Notes: generated by a model not told the origin, from the letters alone. Positions 9,175-18,467 are shown, numbered from the stretch's first letter. The stretch: DNA of 24,467 nucleotides from JALONO01 sp038209965 (GCA_038209965.1 JBBQXF010000071.1:1-24467); one strand, 5' to 3'. A program made the numbers and translations.

Positions 9175-12100
9175 ATGAAAACCGGGATATCGATTCTAGC
9201 CTTGCTCCTGATGTCTGTGCTGCCCGCTCATGGCCAAAACAACCCATCGGTATTGGCCACCGGCGAATGGTACAAAATAGCTGTGCCCCGGCATGGGGTT
9301 TATAAAATCGACCGGGAGTTGCTCCGCACCCTCGGGGTGGAGGTGGCCCAACTCGATCCGCGCAACCTCCGCCTGTTTGGCAACCCCGGCGGGATGCTGC
9401 CCCAACCTAATGCCCAGCCCCGACCGTTCGACTTGGGCGAAGTAACCCTATGGGTGCGCGGGGAAGACGACGGCCGCTTCGATGCTGACGATTATGCCTT
9501 GTTCTATGCCCAAGGCCCCGATAAGATCGCTTTTGATCCCGCTGCCCGCCTCCTTAGCCAAGAAACCAATCTGTACGACGAAAACAATTATTACTTTCTG
9601 ACCATCGGGCCCACGCGCGGTAAGCGGCCCGCCCGCCAAGCCGAGTCGGGCAATGGGGGCGGTATCATCACCACCTTTGATGATTTTTTCCATTACGAGA
9701 AAGAACAAACCAACTTGGTACGATCGGGACGGCAATGGTTTGGCGAACGTTTCGATTTCCAGACTGATTTCACGTTTCGCTTCCCCACCGAAGGGCTGGT
9801 GCCCAACAGCACCGTACGGGTAACCTCCGCTGTGGTGGCCCAAGCCAATGCCGCCACCAATTTTACCCTCCAACTCAATGGCCGAGAGCTGGGCCGGCAA
9901 GATTTGGCCGCGCTGCCCATTTCCACCTATGCCCGCAAAGGCTTGGTGGCCACCAACTTGTTTGGCCTTAACCTTGACGCTCCGGCCAACAACGAACTGG
10001 CCGTACGCTTGACCTACCAAAAAGGAACTGCCACTTCCGCCTTTGGTCATTTGGACTATTTGTCGCTCAATGTGCAACGCAATTTGCAGCTTTACAATAA
10101 CCAAGTGATCTTCCGGGCCTTCCGCAGTTTGGAGATGCCAGCGGCCACCTATCGGGTGGGCAATGCCGGGGCCGACCTGCTTATCTGGGAGGTGACCGAC
10201 CCCAAAAATACCACCGCCCCAGTCTTTCGGCTCACGGGAAATGTGGCCGAATTTACCGTGGCTGCTAATGGCACCCTGCGCGAGTATGTGGCCTTGCGCG
10301 GTAGTGAATTTGAAGTACCCAAGCCCTTGGGCCGTGTCCCCAACCAAAACCTGCGGCAATTGGCCACCCCCGAACTGCTGATCATCGCCCACGAAAACTT
10401 TCTGGCCGATGCCCAGCGCTTGGCCAACTTCCGCCAGCGCAACGGCTTGACCGCTACGGTGGTCACGACCAAACAGATCTACCACGAATTTGCCTCCGGG
10501 CGGCAAGAGGTGTCGGCACTCCGCGATTTTATCCGCCACCTCTACCGCCAGTCACCGCGCTTGCGCTATGTGCTGCTCTTTGGCGATGCCTCGTTTGACT
10601 ATAAAGATCGACTGGTGGACAACAGTAATTTTGTCCCCACTTATGAATCCCGCGAGTCGCTCCACCCCATTTTTAGTTTTTCTTCCGATGATTATTTCGG
10701 GTTTTTGGATGACAAAGAAGGCGAATGGGATGAGAACGGAGCTGACAACTACGACATGGAAGTGGGCGTGGGCCGCTTGCCCGTTGGCAATGCCCGCGAG
10801 GCGGCCACGGTGGTGGACAAACTGATCCGCTATGAACAAGTGGCCTCGCAAGGGAATTGGCGCAACCGGGTGAGCTTCGTGGCCGACAACGGCGACTTTA
10901 ACACCCACCTGATCGACTCCGACCGCTTGGCTGACAAAGTGGACACCGTAGGCCCACTTTTTAACACCCGCAAGATTTTTATTGGGGCATTCCCTTTGGT
11001 GTCCACACCGAATGGCCGCCGCTCGCCCGCCACCCGCGATGCGATCAATCGACAAGTGCTGGATGGTACGCTGATCATGAACTATACTGGCCACGGTGGC
11101 GAAACGGGCTGGTCGTCGGAGAGCATCTTGGACATTGGGCAGGTGAACAACTGGCAAAACCTGGATCGCCTGCCCCTCTTTGTTACCGCCACCTGTGAAT
11201 TCGGTCGGTTTGACAACCCAGGGCAGCGCTCGGGGGCCGAATACACCGTCATCAGCCCCCGGGGCGGTGGCATCGCCATCCTGACCACCACGCGCCCTGT
11301 ATTCTCCAGCACCAATTTTATTTTGAACGAGGCTTTCTACGGGGCGGTATTTGCCCCGATCAACGGCCAAATGCCCCGACTGGGCGATGTACAACGGCTC
11401 ACCAAAAACCGCAGCATCTCGGGCGTGATCAACCGCAATTTCTCCCTGCTGGGCGATCCCTCGCTCCGGTTGGCCTATCCAGCGGGCAGCGTGGCCCTCA
11501 CCAGCGTACAAATGCCCCGTACCGGGCCTGATACCCTCAAAGCTTTGGGAAAAGCCACCCTGCGCGGCGAAATCAGGACCGGAAACGTGTTCGATGCCAA
11601 TTTCAATGGCACGGTGGATATTGAAGTATTGGACAAGCGCTCCACTGTGCGCACCCGGGCAGATGGCGAGGACGACCCGATCGCCTTTTCCCAATTTGAG
11701 CGCACCCTCTTCCGCGGCAGTGCAACGGTGCGCAATGGCCGTTTCGAAGCCACTTTTACCTTGCCCAAAGACCTAGATTATGCCTACGGCCAAGGACGGA
11801 TAGCCCTTTATGCCCGCGACAGCACCCGCAATGTAGATGCGGCCGGGTTCAAAAACGATGTCATTGTAGGGGGAACTGTCCCCAACTTTGTTCCCGACAA
11901 TCAAGCTCCCACCGTCAGTTTATGGCTCGACAATGAACAATTTGTTGACGGGGGCACGGTGCGCCCCAACACCCGCCTGCTGGCCCGTTTGCGCGATGAC
12001 AATGGCATTTCGGTGAGCGGCCGGGGTATTGGTCGCGACTTGGTGGCCACACTCGATGGCAAAGAGACTTTTGTGCTCAACGACCGGTACAAGGCCGAAC

Positions 12101-12564
12101 GCGACGACGCCAGCCAAGGTAGCCTCACCTTTGATCTCACCAATTTGGCCGAAGGCCCGCATACCCTCCAACTCAAGGCCTGGGACACCCACAACAATTC
12201 AGGACAAGCTACCCTCCGATTTTTGGTGGAGAAAGAAGGTTTTGCCATTGATGGGGTATCCGTGTTTCCCAACCCCTACGCTCCGGCCAACGGATTGCTC
12301 AGTTTTCGGTTCCACCATAACAAACCGGGTGAAGATCTGCGCCTAATCCTGGATATTTATTCGCCGCTGGGGCAATTGGTCAAGCGCACCGAGACGGTGG
12401 ATTACAACGTGCAGGCAGAAACCGAAAACCTCACTTGGGACGGGCAGAGCAGTGGCGGGACTCCTTTGGCCAATGGCCTCTATTTCTTCCGGCTCACCAT
12501 CCAGCCCCTGCGCGAAACCGGCAATCCAGCCATTGCTACTGGCCGGTTGCTACTGCTCCGTTGA
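9175..12564 (+). CDS. porU: Type IX secretion system sortase PorU (C25 gingipain-type peptidase)
   Basis: A 1129-residue exported protein with a clear signal peptide (MKTGISILALLLMSVLPAHG, then QNN). The N-terminal domain carries NPSVLATGEWYKIAVPRHG-type sequence as in PorU. A C25 caspase-like peptidase domain follows at about 420-770, with His640 in NYTGHGGETGW and Cys674 in TATCEFGRFDNP. This spacing matches the His/Cys pair of Porphyromonas PorU. The end (about 1010-1129) has FPNPYAP and a FlgD-like/T9SS C-terminal fold. PorU removes the C-terminal signal of T9SS cargo and transfers the cargo to anionic LPS on the cell surface, in a complex with PorV, PorQ and PorZ. I chose the ATG at 9175 because it begins the signal peptide; a start further upstream would run into the terminator. 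porZ lies 3.4 kb downstream. Confidence 0.94.
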   Translation: MKTGISILALLLMSVLPAHGQNNPSVLATGEWYKIAVPRHGVYKIDRELLRTLGVEVAQLDPRNLRLFGNPGGMLPQPNAQPRPFDLGEVTLWVRGEDDGRFDADDYALFYAQGPDKIAFDPAARLLSQETNLYDENNYYFLTIGPTRGKRPARQAESGNGGGIITTFDDFFHYEKEQTNLVRSGRQWFGERFDFQTDFTFRFPTEGLVPNSTVRVTSAVVAQANAATNFTLQLNGRELGRQDLAALPISTYARKGLVATNLFGLNLDAPANNELAVRLTYQKGTATSAFGHLDYLSLNVQRNLQLYNNQVIFRAFRSLEMPAATYRVGNAGADLLIWEVTDPKNTTAPVFRLTGNVAEFTVAANGTLREYVALRGSEFEVPKPLGRVPNQNLRQLATPELLIIAHENFLADAQRLANFRQRNGLTATVVTTKQIYHEFASGRQEVSALRDFIRHLYRQSPRLRYVLLFGDASFDYKDRLVDNSNFVPTYESRESLHPIFSFSSDDYFGFLDDKEGEWDENGADNYDMEVGVGRLPVGNAREAATVVDKLIRYEQVASQGNWRNRVSFVADNGDFNTHLIDSDRLADKVDTVGPLFNTRKIFIGAFPLVSTPNGRRSPATRDAINRQVLDGTLIMNYTGHGGETGWSSESILDIGQVNNWQNLDRLPLFVTATCEFGRFDNPGQRSGAEYTVISPRGGGIAILTTTRPVFSSTNFILNEAFYGAVFAPINGQMPRLGDVQRLTKNRSISGVINRNFSLLGDPSLRLAYPAGSVALTSVQMPRTGPDTLKALGKATLRGEIRTGNVFDANFNGTVDIEVLDKRSTVRTRADGEDDPIAFSQFERTLFRGSATVRNGRFEATFTLPKDLDYAYGQGRIALYARDSTRNVDAAGFKNDVIVGGTVPNFVPDNQAPTVSLWLDNEQFVDGGTVRPNTRLLARLRDDNGISVSGRGIGRDLVATLDGKETFVLNDRYKAERDDASQGSLTFDLTNLAEGPHTLQLKAWDTHNNSGQATLRFLVEKEGFAIDGVSVFPNPYAPANGLLSFRFHHNKPGEDLRLILDIYSPLGQLVKRTETVDYNVQAETENLTWDGQSSGGTPLANGLYFFRLTIQPLRETGNPAIATGRLLLLR

Positions 12565-12624
12565 GTTGCACCAATCTGTTTCGGTGGCGCTGATTGCCAA
12601 TAAATGCTAAATTCATCCATTTCC

Positions 12625-12654
12625 TTGCCTTTTAGTTCGGATTATTTAACTTTG
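12625..12654 (+). promoter_or_regulatory. Promoter of the creD-like gene
   Basis: TTG at 12625-12627, 19 bp, then TAACTTTG at 12647-12654: an exact TAnnTTTG box at ideal spacing. The predicted start at ~12661 lies after the in-frame ATG at 12604, so it supports the ATG at 12694 as the true start. Confidence 0.6.
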
Positions 12655-12693
12655 CGATTCAAAGTAGTTTGCAATTTATCAAACCCTCGGAAT

Positions 12694-14046
12694 ATGCAAA
12701 ATCCTCCTTCCCTTTTTGAGCGGGCCAATCGTTGGCTGCGCGAATCGATCACCATTAAATTGGTGTCAATTGGCTTTCTAATTCTACTGCTCATAATCCC
12801 GTCGTTTATGATCGAGTCTTTGATCAGCGAACGGGACAGTATGCGATTCGGCGCGATCGACGAGGTGAGCAGTAAGTGGGGCCGCCAGCAGACGGTGGGG
12901 GCGTTGGTGCTCACCGTCCCCTACTTGACCACAATCCTGAACGAAAAAGGCCAACCGACCGAAACTACCGCTTATGCCCATTTCTTGCCTGATCAAGTGA
13001 ATATAAAAGGTGAGTTGACCCCAGAAACCCGCTACCGGGGCATTTATGAAGTGGTGGTATACAATGCCCAGTTGAACGTGAGTGGCCAAATGCCCCGACC
13101 CGACTTTTCGGACTGGAGCGTTGGCCCGGGAAAAATCTTGTGGAAAGACGCCTTCGTTTCGCTGGGTATCAGCGATATGCAAGGGATCAAGGAAAATATT
13201 GCTCTCAAATGGGGACAAGATCAGTTGGCGTTTGGCCCGGGGATCGAGACCGGCGAAGTGTTCACCTCAGGGGTAAGTGTGCGAACGCCCCTACTGCCCG
13301 CCGCAAACCCGGCTGACACGCTGGCCAGTTTTCCCTTCTCCTTCACGCTGGATCTCAATGGCAGTAGCCTGCTGTACTTTACGCCTTTGGGCAAAGAAAC
13401 CACCATCGCCCTGTCCTCCAAATGGGCCACCCCAAGCTTCGGCGGCGCAGCCCTGCCCGATGAGCGCCAAGTAACCCCGGCAGGATTTTCGGCCCAGTGG
13501 CGGCGGCTCCACCTAAACCGCAACTACCCCCAGAAAATCCGGGGGAGCGTGGGCACCCAAGTGGCCGAGTCAAACTTTGGCGTGGAACTGCTGGTTCCCG
13601 TGGATCAATACCAAAAAAGTACCCGGTCGATCAAATATGCCATCTTGATCATCGGCCTCACGTTCATGATTTTCTTCTTTGCTGAGGTGTTGAACAAAAA
13701 ACGCATCCACCCCTTTCAATACATCTTGGTGGGTTTGGCCCTGTGCATTTTTTACACCCTGCTCATTTCATTGTCCGAGCACTTGGGGTTTAACCTAGCT
13801 TATTTTCTGTCGGCACTGGCCGTGGTAGGCTTGGTGACGGCGTATTGCACCAGCATTTTTGCCCACCTTCAACTAGCCTTGCTCACGGGCGGGATCCTGG
13901 CCCTACTGTATGGCTTTATGTTCACGCTCCTGCAATTGGAAGACTATGCTCTATTGATGGGCAGCATCGGCCTGTTTGTGGTCTTGGCCATCATCATGTA
14001 CCTATCCCGCCGAATAGATTGGTACGGTGGCGAGCAGGAGGGCTAG
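12694..14046 (+). CDS. creD: CreD-like inner membrane protein
   Basis: A 450-residue membrane protein with the CreD layout. There is one transmembrane helix near the N-terminus (about 20-40, KLVSIGFLILLLIIPSFMI), a large extracytoplasmic region (about 45-310) and a cluster of about five helices from residue ~312 to 440. Family-typical pieces are the RGIYEVVVYNAQL block and FAEVLNKKRIHPFQYILVGLALCIFY-type sequence (about 344-368). In E. coli CreD belongs to the CreBC regulon and affects colicin tolerance and envelope integrity; its molecular role is not settled. No creBC pair is visible here. The start is fixed by the promoter at 12625-12654. Its stop codon overlaps that of the convergent alkaline phosphatase. 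Confidence 0.88.
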   Translation: MQNPPSLFERANRWLRESITIKLVSIGFLILLLIIPSFMIESLISERDSMRFGAIDEVSSKWGRQQTVGALVLTVPYLTTILNEKGQPTETTAYAHFLPDQVNIKGELTPETRYRGIYEVVVYNAQLNVSGQMPRPDFSDWSVGPGKILWKDAFVSLGISDMQGIKENIALKWGQDQLAFGPGIETGEVFTSGVSVRTPLLPAANPADTLASFPFSFTLDLNGSSLLYFTPLGKETTIALSSKWATPSFGGAALPDERQVTPAGFSAQWRRLHLNRNYPQKIRGSVGTQVAESNFGVELLVPVDQYQKSTRSIKYAILIIGLTFMIFFFAEVLNKKRIHPFQYILVGLALCIFYTLLISLSEHLGFNLAYFLSALAVVGLVTAYCTSIFAHLQLALLTGGILALLYGFMFTLLQLEDYALLMGSIGLFVVLAIIMYLSRRIDWYGGEQEG

Positions 14047-15143
14047 CGTTTGGCTTGAAGCGGCAGCCGCAACAGTTTCATCATTTTGAAGTAAATATCC
14101 GTGTTTTCGTAAATCCCACCGAACAGCTCCGCGCCCGGCCCGTAGGCATACACGGGCACGGGCACGGCGGTGTGGTGGGTAGTTGAGAAATGGCCCTCTG
14201 GTTTGCCCGCTGCTAAATTGCCACCGGTGAGCGTCAAACCGCCGCATTCGTGGTCGGCAGTAATCACGACCAGCGTTTCCCCATCCTGTTCAGCAAAACG
14301 CAGCACTTCAGCAATGGTACGGTCAAAATCCAACATTTCGTCGATCACGTATTGCAAATCATTGTCGTGCCCACCCCAATCAATCTGCGAACCTTCAATC
14401 ATCAGGAAAAAACCTTTTTTGTTGGACTTCAATAGTTCAAGTGATTTGAGGGTGCCTTGGCGCAGCAAATCACCCCGCCCTGCCGAAAACTTGCCATTCT
14501 GTTCGGGGGCGGTCAGCACTGCCAGCTTGCCCGAAGTCACCGAAGCTGCATCAGCCAAGTTGTAGCGCACTTGATAGCCTTTCTGTTCCAGTTCCTGGAT
14601 CAGGTTGCGGCCATTAGGGCCTTCGCGGAAGAACTTGGCCCCACCACCGACGAAAACCTCGATGTCGGTACTGAGAAAATCAGCCGCGATTTGCCGATCC
14701 ATTGTCCGGCTGCGCTGGTGCGCAATAAACGAGGCGGGAGTAGCGTGGGTAATGGAACTGGTGGCCACCATGCCCGTGGCCAAGCCGCTCCGGTCGGCGG
14801 TTTCCAAGATGGTCTCTTGCCGCACGGTGTCTTTGTCCACCCCAATGGCCCCATTATAGGTTTTTTGGCCAATGGAAAAAGCCGTCGCCCCAGCGGCCGA
14901 ATCGGTGATGTAATCATCGTAGGAGTAAGTTTTGTGCAGGCCGACCACTGTGCACTTTTCCAAGCTCAATTTGCCCCGGTTGGCGGTCATCCCGGCGTAC
15001 ATTTGGGGGAGGCCCATGCCGTCGCCGATCATCAAAATAATGTTCTTGACTTTCTTCTTGCTCGGCTTGGGCTGGGCTGTTACGGGGCCTGGGCTAATCC
15101 AGCACAAACTGGCCAGTAACAGAATTGGTGCGTATTTGATCAT
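14043..15143 (-). CDS. Alkaline phosphatase (secreted)
   Basis: A 366-residue alkaline phosphatase with a signal peptide (about 1-23, ending near VTAQP). Key motifs are all present: metal-binding Asp41 in MIGDGMGLPQ, the phosphorylated Ser82 in ITDSAAGATAF, the THATPASF metal loop, EGSQIDWGGHDND, TADHECGG, and a late HH pair. It releases phosphate from monoesters outside the cytoplasm (periplasm). It is somewhat shorter than E. coli PhoA, as is common in this phylum. The start at 15143 begins the signal peptide; a longer in-frame version would add 15 unlikely residues. Its stop codon overlaps the stop of creD on the other strand, so the two transcripts run into each other. No obvious Pho-box-like repeat was seen upstream. 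Confidence 0.93.
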   Translation of the reverse strand: MIKYAPILLLASLCWISPGPVTAQPKPSKKKVKNIILMIGDGMGLPQMYAGMTANRGKLSLEKCTVVGLHKTYSYDDYITDSAAGATAFSIGQKTYNGAIGVDKDTVRQETILETADRSGLATGMVATSSITHATPASFIAHQRSRTMDRQIAADFLSTDIEVFVGGGAKFFREGPNGRNLIQELEQKGYQVRYNLADAASVTSGKLAVLTAPEQNGKFSAGRGDLLRQGTLKSLELLKSNKKGFFLMIEGSQIDWGGHDNDLQYVIDEMLDFDRTIAEVLRFAEQDGETLVVITADHECGGLTLTGGNLAAGKPEGHFSTTHHTAVPVPVYAYGPGAELFGGIYENTDIYFKMMKLLRLPLQAKR

Positions 15144-15144
15144 T

Positions 15145-15240
15145 AAAGGAGGTGATTTGATGGTTGAACAAAGCAATTGGCAACACAAGATTAGGCAATT
15201 GGGGCCAGATAACTTGGCGCAAATACATCAGCTTGGCTAA
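15145..15240 (+). CDS. Possible 26-residue small ORF with a perfect Shine-Dalgarno
   Basis: AAAGGAGGTGAT at 15145-15156 is followed after 3 bases by ATG (15160) and a 26-codon frame ending in TAA at 15238-15240 (MVEQSNWQHKIRQLGPDNLA then QIHQLG). The peptide matches nothing I know and lacks a membrane segment. Strong Shine-Dalgarno sites are unusual in Bacteroidota, which makes it notable, but it may be chance. It is divergent from the phosphatase gene, whose ATG lies right beside it. Confidence 0.15.
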   Translation, partial: KGGDLMVEQSNWQHKIRQLGPDNLAQIHQLG

Positions 15241-15402
15241 TTTGGCCGGTGAAGCACTCCAGTTTTTGCGCTTCACGACCCCACACTACACTAAACATCC
15301 TGTGCGGCTTGAGGGGTTGGTTGGAAATCAATTTACCGCTTGGCCATCCCGCCAATGCAACCATTATAGGCTTTATTGGGTCATGTAAAAAACCAGCCGA
15401 AT

Positions 15403-15954
15403 ATGAAAAAGTATTGTTTGTACTCGATGCTCCTGCTTGGTTTAGGAAGCGCCTTGGGCTTGATGTCCTGTCGGAAATGTACGATGGTATATTGTATCTG
15501 CTATGACCAACCAACGTTTAAAGTTAGCTTGGATACCTTGGCCCGAAAGTGGACCAATGAACAAGCCCTAAAAGTTGAAATCATCTGGCAAGATACTCGC
15601 ACCAATCAGACAGTGGGCAACTCCCCAGCTTTTGGCAACCTCATTCAAACATCAAATCGCACTTTTCTTGTGCTTCACCCTTTTTTTTATCAAAGTCCGA
15701 ATGAAGGAAGTTCCCGTCCAAGAATGGAGCACAGCCGATTTATCATCCGGCAGCTAGAAATGGAGCTGGCCGATACCCTAGATGGAATCACTTACCAATC
15801 GGTGATGGAAACCCGCAAGTGCAATTCCTGTTATCCGGGCCCTGATGATTATTATGATTGCGCAAGGCCTACCAGAGCCACTTTGCGCCTCAATGGTCAA
15901 CGACTACAGTTGCGCTCAGAAACTGAATTTGCCCTGACTGTTTTTGGCAAATAG
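15403..15954 (+). CDS. Cysteine-rich lipoprotein of unknown function
   Basis: A 183-residue protein I do not recognise. The N-terminus is a lipoprotein signal: charged MKK, a hydrophobic core, and LMSC with the lipidation cysteine at 23. Three more cysteines follow closely (26, 31, 33), and a second cluster (RKCNSC and YDC) lies at about 142-160, so disulfides or metal binding are possible outside the cytoplasm. The remainder looks like a soluble beta-rich domain, with no repeats. The start at 15403 is chosen because it opens the signal peptide. It stands between the divergent phosphatase and the convergent porZ, which ends 75 bp downstream. Its position among T9SS genes hints at a surface role, but this is inference. 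Confidence 0.7.
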   Translation: MKKYCLYSMLLLGLGSALGLMSCRKCTMVYCICYDQPTFKVSLDTLARKWTNEQALKVEIIWQDTRTNQTVGNSPAFGNLIQTSNRTFLVLHPFFYQSPNEGSSRPRMEHSRFIIRQLEMELADTLDGITYQSVMETRKCNSCYPGPDDYYDCARPTRATLRLNGQRLQLRSETEFALTVFGK

Positions 15955-16029
15955 CCCACGAATGGTAGAACAGTCATGACGAATGGCTTGTTTCCGCGAT
16001 TGAAAAATCAAAAAACCAACACTTCCTTT

Positions 16030-18297
16030 TTAGTCCACCCAAACAAATTTGGTGACAAACCGCGCCGACCCGTCTTGACTGGTGGCATACACGAGGTACA
16101 CGCCCGTGCGGGCCCGGCTACCCCGGTAATCGATGCCGCTCCAAGTGGCGGTACCACCGTTGGCAGTAGTTTCATAGACTAAACGCCCCGCAACATCGGT
16201 GATCTTTACGTTCGCGTTGGCGACCAACCCGGTCACCGTTACCACACCAGCGAAGCCGGGCGGCACCGGATTGGGGAATACCTGTACGTTGCCGTGGGTC
16301 TCGCCGCCCTCAGTGGCCGTGCCCCGATAGGACACAATCCCGCGATCGGTGGCAAAAAAGACTTCACCCGTTTGGGCTTGAATCGCGATGCTCAGCACTT
16401 GATCGGACAGGAGGGGGCTGTTGGCGGCAGTAAACCGGCTGATCTGCTCGGATCCATCCCCTGAAAACAACCATACTCCCGAGTTGGTCCCGATCCATTT
16501 GCGGTTGCCCCCATCCACGGCGATACAGTTGATCGGCTCCCCGCGCAATAATTCGCGGTTCTGGAACACTACCCGAGCTGCGTCAAGCGTTCGGCCCAAA
16601 ATACCCGCTGCCCCAAAAAACACCCCTAGGCCATTGTCGGTACCCACCCAAACCGATCCTTCCTGATCGAGCGCCAGTGCGTTGATATTGGCCGAGGGCA
16701 AGTTGCCCTGTCCAGGCGCAGTGCCCAGCGATTTACTGCGCCCCGCTTCGTCCAGAACCACCAGTCCGCCCCCGGTAGCTGGGCTGAGGCGCACCCACAG
16801 GTTATTGGCCTCATCGGTCAGCAGTTCGACAGGATTGCCCCCATTGGATCCCGGCAGGGCAAAACTCCGCCAAGCCCCCTCTGGGCTACGGCGAAACACC
16901 GAAGGCCCGCCGAATCGGCCACTTATCGTGGCCACGTTCAAATTGCCACGCAAATCGGCCTGCACTGCGCTGATCGAGGTACCCAACGCTAGATTTTGGG
17001 CATTGACTGAACGAAATGAATTGTCGGCCAAGTTCCATTCAAAAAGGCCATCTTGGAAGGAGGCTAGGTAAGCCCGGCCATCGGCTGGATTAAATGCGGC
17101 CGATACCAGGTCGCGCGCGGCTGGGGTGCGCACTGAGCCCAACAAATTGTCCACACTGTTGAAATTTTGCCATATTCCTTCCTTGAACACATAAAAACCC
17201 CACACCAAGTTGCTCGGGCGAAAAGTGGTCAAATCGTAGCCCCCGGCCAAGGCGACAAGGCGATCTTGAAAAAAAGCCAATTTGAAAACCGCAGGATTGT
17301 AGGTGCCCGAAGGATAACTATTTTGCCAACTTCCGGTTACATTGCTCACCAACCCCAGCGATTGATCGGCTACCCAAAAGGTGGCCCCATCGGCCAGGGC
17401 TTGCGCGGGGGCCACCAGCCGGGGGTCGCTCAGCGTGCGGGTTCCGTCTGGCCTAATCACGTGTACCAAGTTGCCACTGCACGCGATTACGGTTTGGCCC
17501 GAAGCCCGCAAATCACGAAAAGTGCGGCGGCCAATATTCAGGGGGCGGAATTGGCCATTGGCATAGCTAAAGATATCTTGGCCGTCGATGCCAACCAACA
17601 GCGAGGTGCCTAGCGCGGCCACCGTGCGCAACGCACCGGGCGCGGGCTGAGCCACGATCCGCCAGTTGCGAAAATCTTGCCGGTTGACTGTCGGGGCCAG
17701 CGAGGCCACCAGCAAGCCTTGGGAGGTGGCCAAAAACAAACTGTCGCGGACAGCCGCACTTGCCCAAACCGTCACGGGACTGCCGCCCGGGCCCAAGCGC
17801 GTATATGTATCGCGGATTTCTCGCCGGGCCAGATCCAGCACTGCTACCCCAAAAGCGGTGGACAAATAGGCGGTGTTGCCTGCCAACTGGATGTGGTTGA
17901 TGCGCCGATTTTCCCCGAACGGCTCCAGCCGAGCATCGACGATTGCCCGGAGGTTGACTATTTCTGCCTCGCTCAACAGATCAAGATTGCCATTGGCGTA
18001 GGCAATGATCAAGGTTTGGCGAGGGGTATCCCAAGCCAAAGCACTGAATGCGATATCGCTCAGGCCATCAACTTTGGAAAATTTGCGGGTTTCCCGGGTA
18101 ATTTTATCGACCGAAAACAGGCCATTGGTAGAGGCCACAAACACCCGATCACCTGCATCGGCCAGTGCTTGGGCATTGTGATAGGTAAGGTGGGTGCGCC
18201 ACGCCCCGACAGCAATTTCTTGGGAGAAAGCAGAATAGTTGGCCAGCAAAAGCGCGAACAACCAACCACTAAACAAGGGACTTATCCGATTTTTCAT
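16030..18297 (-). CDS. porZ: Type IX secretion system protein PorZ (beta-propeller, C-terminal sorting domain)
   Basis: A 755-residue exported protein with a signal peptide (about 1-25, ending NYSAFSQ) and the PorZ opening IAVGAWRTHLTYHNAQALA. It then has many repeats of the two-component-regulator propeller kind (VFVASTNGLFSVDK, VWVGTDNGLGVFF, KWIGTNSGVWLFS), which build two beta-propellers. It ends in a T9SS C-terminal sorting domain (about 670-755: VFPNPVPPG, GVYLVY, KFVWVD). In Porphyromonas, PorZ sits on the cell surface in the attachment complex with PorU, PorV and PorQ and helps supply A-LPS to PorU. The start at 18297 begins the signal peptide; a longer frame would add 35 unlikely residues. 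The presence of porU 3.4 kb away supports the call. Confidence 0.9.
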   Translation of the reverse strand: MKNRISPLFSGWLFALLLANYSAFSQEIAVGAWRTHLTYHNAQALADAGDRVFVASTNGLFSVDKITRETRKFSKVDGLSDIAFSALAWDTPRQTLIIAYANGNLDLLSEAEIVNLRAIVDARLEPFGENRRINHIQLAGNTAYLSTAFGVAVLDLARREIRDTYTRLGPGGSPVTVWASAAVRDSLFLATSQGLLVASLAPTVNRQDFRNWRIVAQPAPGALRTVAALGTSLLVGIDGQDIFSYANGQFRPLNIGRRTFRDLRASGQTVIACSGNLVHVIRPDGTRTLSDPRLVAPAQALADGATFWVADQSLGLVSNVTGSWQNSYPSGTYNPAVFKLAFFQDRLVALAGGYDLTTFRPSNLVWGFYVFKEGIWQNFNSVDNLLGSVRTPAARDLVSAAFNPADGRAYLASFQDGLFEWNLADNSFRSVNAQNLALGTSISAVQADLRGNLNVATISGRFGGPSVFRRSPEGAWRSFALPGSNGGNPVELLTDEANNLWVRLSPATGGGLVVLDEAGRSKSLGTAPGQGNLPSANINALALDQEGSVWVGTDNGLGVFFGAAGILGRTLDAARVVFQNRELLRGEPINCIAVDGGNRKWIGTNSGVWLFSGDGSEQISRFTAANSPLLSDQVLSIAIQAQTGEVFFATDRGIVSYRGTATEGGETHGNVQVFPNPVPPGFAGVVTVTGLVANANVKITDVAGRLVYETTANGGTATWSGIDYRGSRARTGVYLVYATSQDGSARFVTKFVWVD

Positions 18298-18444
18298 GGC
18301 AAAGACGAACTCGGCCCAATTTAAACCAAGATTAAATCGATTGGGGAAATTGATCCGATGAGTTCGCTCAATTTTATTGGTGGTGGTAAGCCAATTGGGC
18401 AATGAATTGGACTTAATTTATTGATTTTTAAGGATTTAATTTCT

Positions 18445-18467
18445 TGATCAGTAAAAGGTGCTGATCA
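18445..18467. repeat. 7-bp inverted repeat between the response regulator and porZ
   Basis: TGATCAG at 18445-18451 and CTGATCA at 18461-18467 are perfect inverted copies 9 bp apart. There is no T run on either strand, so it does not look like a terminator. It could be an operator or an RNA hairpin in the leader of porZ. There is no direct evidence for either. Confidence 0.4.

Noticed and set aside
10552..11694. 380-codon open frame antisense to porU
   Set aside because: It overlaps the PorU catalytic domain and shows no domain of its own.
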